64,000 nt of DNA, from assembly GCF_006494815.1 (NCBI RefSeq), contig NZ_CP041091.1, positions 2,246,501 to 2,310,500 of the forward strand, given 5' to 3'. Below, piece after piece: positions 58,870-64,000 of the stretch (the stretch's first letter is position 1; each line of letters begins with the position of its first letter). The notes beneath the pieces were generated by a model. It had not been told where the DNA came from, did not search any database, and was given only the letters and a program-made list of their open reading frames with translations. Made by a program: the position numbers and the translations under genes. The stretch is from Nocardioides sambongensis (lineage in GTDB: Bacteria; Actinomycetota; Actinomycetes; Propionibacteriales; Nocardioidaceae).

Positions 58870-59595
58870 ATGTCCGAACGTCGCAAGCTCGTCATCGCGG
58901 TCGTGCTTGCCGCTGTGCTCGCGGTCGCGGTGGGCACACAGATCGGACCCCGCGTGGGCAGCGCCGACGGGAGCAGCGTGGAGACGGCCGCCTCCGCCGA
59001 TGCGGCGCCTGACGTGAACTCAGACGGGGAGTTGTCGACTGCCGCCGAGCCCGGGGACCGCCAATTCGACGCGCCCGCCGAGGACGGAGGCGAGGGTCGC
59101 GGCGGTTCGGCCAACTCGGCTGACGGCAACGGTGGCGTCGAGGTGATGCCCGAGGATCCTGCTCAAACGACGGCGGGACTACCCGGCCTGGACAACAGGA
59201 GTAGTGGCGAGAGAGGCGGGGACACGCCACTGCCTGACCGCACCGACTTCGCCGACGAGCCGCAGTTCTCCGACGGGAAGCTGGCTGAGGGGTATCCAGA
59301 AGGTCTGCTGCCCATCGCGCCAGGCTCGACCGTGGTCAACAGCAGCGTGTCGCCCTCAGAAGGCCGGGTCCAGGTCGCTCTGGTGGGACAGCGTCGCCGC
59401 AGCGAGGATGCGCTCCTCCGCTTCTATCGGCAGAAGTTGAGCAGCGCTGGATTCACCGAAGGTGAGTCGTTGTCTGTCGGCAGTGCCGAGTCGGCGGCAT
59501 TCGAGCGCGATGGCAGCACGGTGGTCGTCACCCTCGACCCGGGAGCGGGGCGGACCTACTCGGTCTACGCCACGCTGCTGGTCGAAGGGGCGTGA
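58870..59595 (+). CDS. Membrane-anchored secreted protein, unknown
   Basis: A 241-aa protein: an uncleaved or cleaved N-terminal helix (LVIAVVLAAVLAVAVGTQIG), a disordered acidic Ser/Gly/Asp-rich linker of about 110 residues, and a compact C-terminal domain of about 100 residues starting LLPIAPGSTVVNSSVSPSEG with RSEDALLRFYRQKLSSAGFT. This domain pattern (a short helix within strands) resembles small extracellular lipoprotein-type domains, but no family is certain. First gene of the operon; the next gene begins 8 bp later. Confidence 0.75.
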   Translation: MSERRKLVIAVVLAAVLAVAVGTQIGPRVGSADGSSVETAASADAAPDVNSDGELSTAAEPGDRQFDAPAEDGGEGRGGSANSADGNGGVEVMPEDPAQTTAGLPGLDNRSSGERGGDTPLPDRTDFADEPQFSDGKLAEGYPEGLLPIAPGSTVVNSSVSPSEGRVQVALVGQRRRSEDALLRFYRQKLSSAGFTEGESLSVGSAESAAFERDGSTVVVTLDPGAGRTYSVYATLLVEGA

Positions 59596-59602
59596 CCCAC
59601 TC

Positions 59603-60847
59603 GTGTACCTGACGCTGAGCGACCGGCCGGGGAGCGAGGTCCGAACCGGACCGACCAAGCGGCGCCACGTGCCCCGGGTGGTCATCATGCTGGGGATCGT
59701 CAGCCTGGTCACCGACATCTCCTCGGAGTCGGTCGCCGCGATCCTGCCGCTCTACCTGACCGCCGTCGTGGGCCTGTCATCGATCTCCTACGGCTTCATC
59801 GACACCCTCTATCAAGGGGTCAGCGCGCTGGTCCGGATCGGTGGCGGCTGGGCCGCCGATCGAGGTGGGCATCCGAAGTGGGTGGCGCTGCTCGGCTACG
59901 GGACATCCACGGTGGCACGTTTCTTCCTCCTGTTCAGCACCGGTCTGGCGGCCATCTCCGCGGTGATCTCTGCGGACCGCATCGGCAAGGGCATCCGGAC
60001 CGCGCCACGCGACGCGATGATCTCGTCCGCCACGGCGAAGGAGGACCTCGGCTATGCCTTCGGCGTGCACCGCGCCCTGGACACGACCGGCGCCGCACTC
60101 GGACCGCTGATCGCCTTCGCCATCCTGTGGTGGATCCCGGACGGCTACCTCACGGTCATGGTCGTGTCCTTCGGCTTCGCCGTGCTGGGTGTCGCTCTCC
60201 TCGGTCTGTTCGTGGAGGACCGAGGGACGGCCGAGCCGAAGCCGATACGTTCGTCGGTCAACTGGCGCCAGGTCGCCCGGCCCGGAATGACCCGTCTGCT
60301 CGCGGTCGCCGGCGTACTCGGGCTGCTGACGGTGGGCGATGGGTTCATCTACCTTGCGCTCCTCGATCGTGGCGGGTTCGCCGCCCACTGGTTCCCGTTG
60401 CTCTATGTCGGAACCAATGTCGCGTTCCTGGCATTGGCCATCCCGATCGGCCGGCTTGCTGATCGGGTGGGCAAAGCCAGGGTTCTCATCGGCGGACACC
60501 TCGCCCTGCTGGGCGCCTACGTCATCGTCGCCGCCCCAATCGATCTCGCCGCGTCAACAATGGCTTCCCTCTTCCTGCTGGGCCTCTTCTACGCCGCGAC
60601 CGATGGGGTCATCGCCGCACTGGCGAGTCGTCTGGTCGCGCCCGAGGTGCGCGCCAGCGGGATCGCGTCCGCCCAGACGGTCGTGGCCGTGGCCAGGATG
60701 GGTTCCTCCGCGATCTTCGGCGTGCTCTGGTTCCTGCTCGGGGCACAAGCCGCCCTCCTGGGCGTCGGCGTCGTCCTGGCTCTTGTCCTCCCCATCGCTT
60801 CCAGTTCGATCCGGAGCCTCGATCGGGCGGCCGAGGTGACCCCGTGA
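59603..60847 (+). CDS. MFS transporter
   Basis: A 414-aa protein with about twelve membrane helices. LGIVSLVTDISSESVAAILP and DRIGKGIRTAPRDAMISSAT are hallmarks of an MFS subgroup often annotated only as MFS transporter; PLLYVGTNVAFLALAIPIGR and LADRVGKARVLIGG is the second-half loop motif. In this setting it could move a small precursor or signal linked to the surface polymer. The GTG start lies 8 bp after the previous stop; the next GTG overlaps its TGA. Confidence 0.87.
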   Translation: MYLTLSDRPGSEVRTGPTKRRHVPRVVIMLGIVSLVTDISSESVAAILPLYLTAVVGLSSISYGFIDTLYQGVSALVRIGGGWAADRGGHPKWVALLGYGTSTVARFFLLFSTGLAAISAVISADRIGKGIRTAPRDAMISSATAKEDLGYAFGVHRALDTTGAALGPLIAFAILWWIPDGYLTVMVVSFGFAVLGVALLGLFVEDRGTAEPKPIRSSVNWRQVARPGMTRLLAVAGVLGLLTVGDGFIYLALLDRGGFAAHWFPLLYVGTNVAFLALAIPIGRLADRVGKARVLIGGHLALLGAYVIVAAPIDLAASTMASLFLLGLFYAATDGVIAALASRLVAPEVRASGIASAQTVVAVARMGSSAIFGVLWFLLGAQAALLGVGVVLALVLPIASSSIRSLDRAAEVTP

Positions 60848-61866
60848 GCCAGAAATCCAGGATCGTGCTGTTCGCCGGCCTCGTCTTCGTGGTCGTCACC
60901 GGCGTCACGGCCTACGCCGTTGCCGCCGCCAACGACTACCGGCGCAACCACGACCGGCCGCCGTCGGTCCCGGTCGCCTCCGCCGACGAGGACCTCACCT
61001 ATGGGCCGCGGATCGTCTTTCGGCACACCGGCATCGACGAGGAATACGGAGTCGTCGCGGCCGTATCGCTGTCCGACCCGAGCGGTGCCCGCGCCTTCAC
61101 CGATGTGGTCTGCGATCGCGTCGACGCCACCGACACCACCGGCGCGTGCCTGCGCACGGAGCGGGGTGTCGTCACCAAGTACTCCCTCACCGAATACGAC
61201 GCGGAGTGGAACGAACTCCAGAAGGTGGCGGTGCCCGGCATCCCGAGTCGAACCCGCCTGTCCGACGACGGCACGCTCGTGTCGACTACGACCTTCGTGA
61301 GCGGCCACTCCTACATGCAGGTCGGCTTCTCGACCGCGACCGAGATACGCGCGGTCGGTGGCAAGGGCTTCGGCAACCTCGAGAAGTTCACCCTGGTGAT
61401 CGACGGCGAGACGGTCTCACCGGTCGATCGGAACATCTGGGGCGTCACCTTCATGCCGGACGACACCACCTTCTACGCCACCGTCGGCACGGGCGGTGAC
61501 ACCTACCTCGTCGAGGGTGACCTCGACGACCGCACGCTGACCTCGATCGCCGACCACGTCGAGTGCCCGTCCCTCTCCCCCGACCACACCAAGGTCGCCT
61601 TCAAGGAGGCGACCGAGCGCGACGGACAGACCTGGTGGACGCCGACAGTGCTGGACCTGAGCACCGGTGAGCGCGAGGTGCTCGCGGGCGAACAGCGCAA
61701 TGTCGATGACCAGATCGCGTGGCTCGACGACGACACGCTCCTCTACGGGCTGGCCCGCGAGGACGAACCGGGGGTCACCGACGTCTGGTCCCTCGACACG
61801 GAGGCCGACGCGGAGCCCGAGCTCTTGATCGAACAAGCCTGGTCGCCCGCGGTGGTGCGGCCATGA
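60844..61866 (+). CDS. Membrane-anchored beta-propeller-like protein
   Basis: A 340-aa protein with one N-terminal helix (IVLFAGLVFVVVTGVTAYAV). The extracellular part has repeated strands of the TolB/WD40-like type: RTRLSDDGTLVSTTTFVSGH, WGVTFMPDDTTFYATVGTGG, CPSLSPDHTKVAFKEATERD, IAWLDDDTLLYGLAREDEPG. Each ends with a YL, VL or LL strand, as in a propeller of about five or six blades. Two Cys may form a disulfide. It may bind or sense the polysaccharide; this is inference. GTG start overlapping the MFS stop (GTGA). Confidence 0.78.
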   Translation: MSQKSRIVLFAGLVFVVVTGVTAYAVAAANDYRRNHDRPPSVPVASADEDLTYGPRIVFRHTGIDEEYGVVAAVSLSDPSGARAFTDVVCDRVDATDTTGACLRTERGVVTKYSLTEYDAEWNELQKVAVPGIPSRTRLSDDGTLVSTTTFVSGHSYMQVGFSTATEIRAVGGKGFGNLEKFTLVIDGETVSPVDRNIWGVTFMPDDTTFYATVGTGGDTYLVEGDLDDRTLTSIADHVECPSLSPDHTKVAFKEATERDGQTWWTPTVLDLSTGEREVLAGEQRNVDDQIAWLDDDTLLYGLAREDEPGVTDVWSLDTEADAEPELLIEQAWSPAVVRP

Positions 61867-63650
61867 CCGCTACAGAGGAGACTCACGTGACCACCCAGAC
61901 GACAGCGCGTGTCGAGACCCGCGACGCCACGTCGGTCCGATCCCCCGCACGCGAGTTGTTCCCTGCCGTGTCCCTCGGAGGCTCACGTGTCGAGCTCGCG
62001 ATCGAGCGCGAGGCCACCGATGCGATCCTCGACGGGGCCCGTCACCCAGGTCCGGTGCCGCTCGGGGTCCTCTCCGCCAACCTGGACCACGTCCATCACT
62101 TCGGGAGAGGAAGCCGATGGGACGGCGTTCTGGAGCATGCCGAGAGAACGGGAGCGGTCTCGTGGCTCACGCTCCTAGATGGTGCGCCTCTGGTCCATCG
62201 GGCGAATCGGCTCACCGGTGGCCGGTGGCCGCGCCTAGCAGGCAGCGACATCATCGAAGGCATCCTCCGTGGCGCCGCGGCTGATGGACTGTCAATCGGG
62301 TTCGTCGGGGGCGCTCCCGAGACCCACGCGATGTTGCGCAGTCAACTCCCCCACACACACCCGCACCTTCGGCTGGCCGGGTGTTGGAGCCCGGAGCGAG
62401 AAGATCTCGCCGACCGTGACCGGTCCGGGCACCTCGCCGACGAGATCCGTGAGTCAGGCGTCGACATCCTCGTCGTCTGCCTCGGCAAGCCCCGCCAGGA
62501 GTTGTGGATCACCGAGTACGGAGCCAGGAGTGGCGCCCCTGTCCTCCTCGCCTTCGGCGCCGTGGTGGACTTCCTCGCCGGTCGGGTCGAGCGGGCGCCT
62601 GCGTGGGCGTCGCGGCACGGGGTCGAGTGGGCATACCGGTTGGCCAAGGAGCCGCGGCGCCTCGCACGGCGCTACCTGGTGGACGGGCCGCCGGCCTACC
62701 GTCAGCTCCGTTTGCACTCGGGCAGCCAGATGGGAACTCCCCGTTGGGAGGACGCGGGGTACACGGCACTCACGGGCATCGATAGTCCGCCGGCAGGCCC
62801 TGGCTCCGTGGTGATCCCTGCACACAACGAGGCTGCGGTCATTGGCCGGACGTTGCGGGCTCTGCAGCCGGCGATCGAAACCGGCGGAGTCGAAGTGGTG
62901 ATCGCCTGCAACGGTTGCACCGACGACACCGCTGAGATCGCCGGCAGGTTCCGCGGCGTCCAGGTGATCGAACTCGACCGACCCTCCAAGTCCGCGGCGA
63001 TCAATGCTGCGGAGCAGATCGCTACCGCGTGGCCACGGCTGTATCTCGATGCCGACATCACGGTGCCGTCGGAGACGCTCGGCGCCCTGTTCCATGCCGT
63101 GCGAACGCCCGGTGGCCCGTTGGCCGTCCGCGCCCCATACGTCATCGATCTCGACGGCGCGACCTGGCCGGTGCGCTCCTACTACCGGGCGCGAGCACGT
63201 CTCGCAACGGAACGCACACCGCTGTGGGGGGCTGGAGCTTTCGTACTCGGCGTCGACGGGCGCAGCCGGTTCGACGACTTCCCCGACGTCGTTGCCGACG
63301 ACCTGTACGTCGACTCCTTGTTCGCCGACGAGGAGAAGACTGCGCCCGGCGCTCCGCCCGTCACTGTCTTCGGTCCGCGCGACAGCCGAAGCCTGCTGGC
63401 CATCGTGCGCAGGAGCAGCCGTGGTGTCGCTGAGCAGCGAGCGGACGACGACAGCCCCGTCCGCTCGACCGCATCCGGGACGGTCGTCAAGCTGCTGGGA
63501 GGCGTCCGAACGCCGAGAGGCGTCGTGGACGCAGGGATCTATGCGGCCTTCGCGGTGGCCGGACGCATCGTCAACCGGTGGGGGTCGGCAACCCGCTGGG
63601 AACGCGACGACAGTTCGCGGTGCGTCGCCGCGGAGGGAGGTCGAGCATGA
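61863..63650 (+). CDS. Bifunctional glycosyltransferase: WecG/TagA (GT26) plus GT2
   Basis: A 595-aa two-domain protein. Residues about 55-295 are a GT26 WecB/TagA/CpsF domain: WLTLLDGAPLVHRANRLTGG, LSIGFVGGAPETHAMLRSQL, VDILVVCLGKPRQELWI and AFGAVVDFLAGRVERAPAW. Residues about 310-560 are a GT2 family A domain: GSVVIPAHNEAAVIGRTLRA, VVIACNGCTDDTAEIAGRF, and RLYLDADITVP with a DxD. GT26 enzymes add ManNAc-type sugars to lipid-linked GlcNAc. The fusion would add two sugars in sequence. The ATG overlaps the previous stop (ATGA). Confidence 0.88.
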   Translation: MTATEETHVTTQTTARVETRDATSVRSPARELFPAVSLGGSRVELAIEREATDAILDGARHPGPVPLGVLSANLDHVHHFGRGSRWDGVLEHAERTGAVSWLTLLDGAPLVHRANRLTGGRWPRLAGSDIIEGILRGAAADGLSIGFVGGAPETHAMLRSQLPHTHPHLRLAGCWSPEREDLADRDRSGHLADEIRESGVDILVVCLGKPRQELWITEYGARSGAPVLLAFGAVVDFLAGRVERAPAWASRHGVEWAYRLAKEPRRLARRYLVDGPPAYRQLRLHSGSQMGTPRWEDAGYTALTGIDSPPAGPGSVVIPAHNEAAVIGRTLRALQPAIETGGVEVVIACNGCTDDTAEIAGRFRGVQVIELDRPSKSAAINAAEQIATAWPRLYLDADITVPSETLGALFHAVRTPGGPLAVRAPYVIDLDGATWPVRSYYRARARLATERTPLWGAGAFVLGVDGRSRFDDFPDVVADDLYVDSLFADEEKTAPGAPPVTVFGPRDSRSLLAIVRRSSRGVAEQRADDDSPVRSTASGTVVKLLGGVRTPRGVVDAGIYAAFAVAGRIVNRWGSATRWERDDSSRCVAAEGGRA

Positions 63651-64000
63651 GCACCGATCTGGACCATGTGTTCCTCACCAGGTTCAACCTGCCGAGCGAA
63701 GGAGCCGAGAGCCTTATCCGCGCACGCGAAGACTGGCTGACCGAACGGATCGCGCTATTCGAGCGCTACACAGTGCCGTCCCTGATGTCGTTGCAGACGT
63801 GCCCGGACTTCCGGTGGATCATCTACCTCGACCCGCAGAGTCCGGCCTGGCTGAAGGCTAAGATGGAGACCCTTGCGAGCGACTCCCGGGTCCACCCGAT
63901 CTTTCGCGAGCGGGTCGACCACGAGGACCTTGCCGCTGATCTCCTACTGGCGGTGGGACGGCCTGCCGGCCACCTGCTCACCACGAACCTCGACAACGAC
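63647..64000 (+). CDS. Putative rhamnosyltransferase-type glycosyltransferase (cut by window edge)
   Basis: 118 codons are visible. VFLTRFNLPSEGAESLIRAR, ERIALFERYTVPSLMSLQTC, DFRWIIYLDPQSPAWLK and LLTTNLDND match the N-terminal half of the putative rhamnosyltransferase family (PF11316 type), with LDND as the likely metal-binding site. The ATG overlaps the stop of the GT26-GT2 gene (ATGA). The rest lies beyond the window. Confidence 0.8.
   Translation, partial: MSTDLDHVFLTRFNLPSEGAESLIRAREDWLTERIALFERYTVPSLMSLQTCPDFRWIIYLDPQSPAWLKAKMETLASDSRVHPIFRERVDHEDLAADLLLAVGRPAGHLLTTNLDND

Overview
The window comes from a high-GC actinobacterium, most likely a member of the Nocardioidaceae (Nocardioides-like); the genus is an inference. 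Support comes from very high third-position GC, frequent GTG starts, stop/start overlaps of the ATGA or GTGA type, mycothiol-type enzymes (a CX5R arsenate reductase with a three-helix domain, an Rv2466c-like DsbA protein), and actinobacterial gene orders: LysM protein, Rv3235-family protein and secA; folC followed by DUF4233; orn followed by tRNA-His. Many genes have a TANNNT hexamer ending 6 to 9 nt before the start codon, the layout of leaderless transcripts.

Layout. 1-3174: a lipoprotein fragment and a coupled surface-glycan set (LicD/methyltransferase fusion, coiled-coil protein, sulfotransferase). 3253-7248: PRC/MgtE_N/CBS protein, DUF1003 protein, Mrp ATPase, TatB and an unknown. 7343-13357: an arsenic-resistance locus. 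An ArsR-GNAT fusion, a second ArsR, an Acr3 pump and an ArsC run leftward; a flavoprotein and an MFS exporter run rightward. The two arms diverge from a control region with three equal operators. 13403-19456: LysM, Rv3235, secA, DUF4233, folC. 19510-23151: a FecBCD-type metal/chelate uptake operon with a methyltransferase. 23275-32388: hydrolase, vWA protein, VOC protein, metG, a PGRP amidase, a DsbA protein and a CHAP-domain secreted protein. 32554-42309: pepN, GNATs, MscS, globin, and a fatty acid/sterol-type group (enoyl-CoA hydratase, thioesterase, thiolase) with KstR-like boxes. 42635-49523: ettA, ssb, two tandem dynamin-like GTPases and a PrsW protease. 49586-58399: aminopeptidase P, tRNA-Arg, adenosine deaminase, a DsbA/MauE pair, orn, tRNA-His, a MarR-GNAT fusion, pirin and a desaturase-like flavoprotein. 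58560-64000: tRNA-Lys followed by a tightly overlapping polysaccharide operon that runs off the window.

The most distinctive system is the arsenic locus. A single self-complementary TTGCAA appears to serve as the -35 box for both divergent promoters. Each promoter has a 17-bp spacer holding an ATCGA-N6-TCGAT operator, and one arm starts with a regulator fused to an acetyltransferase.

A caution on quality: at least fifteen reading frames, including essential secA and metG, are broken by an apparent loss of exactly one base, nearly always in a short run of G or C. I read these as homopolymer under-calls in the assembly, not as real mutations, and annotate the genes across the break.
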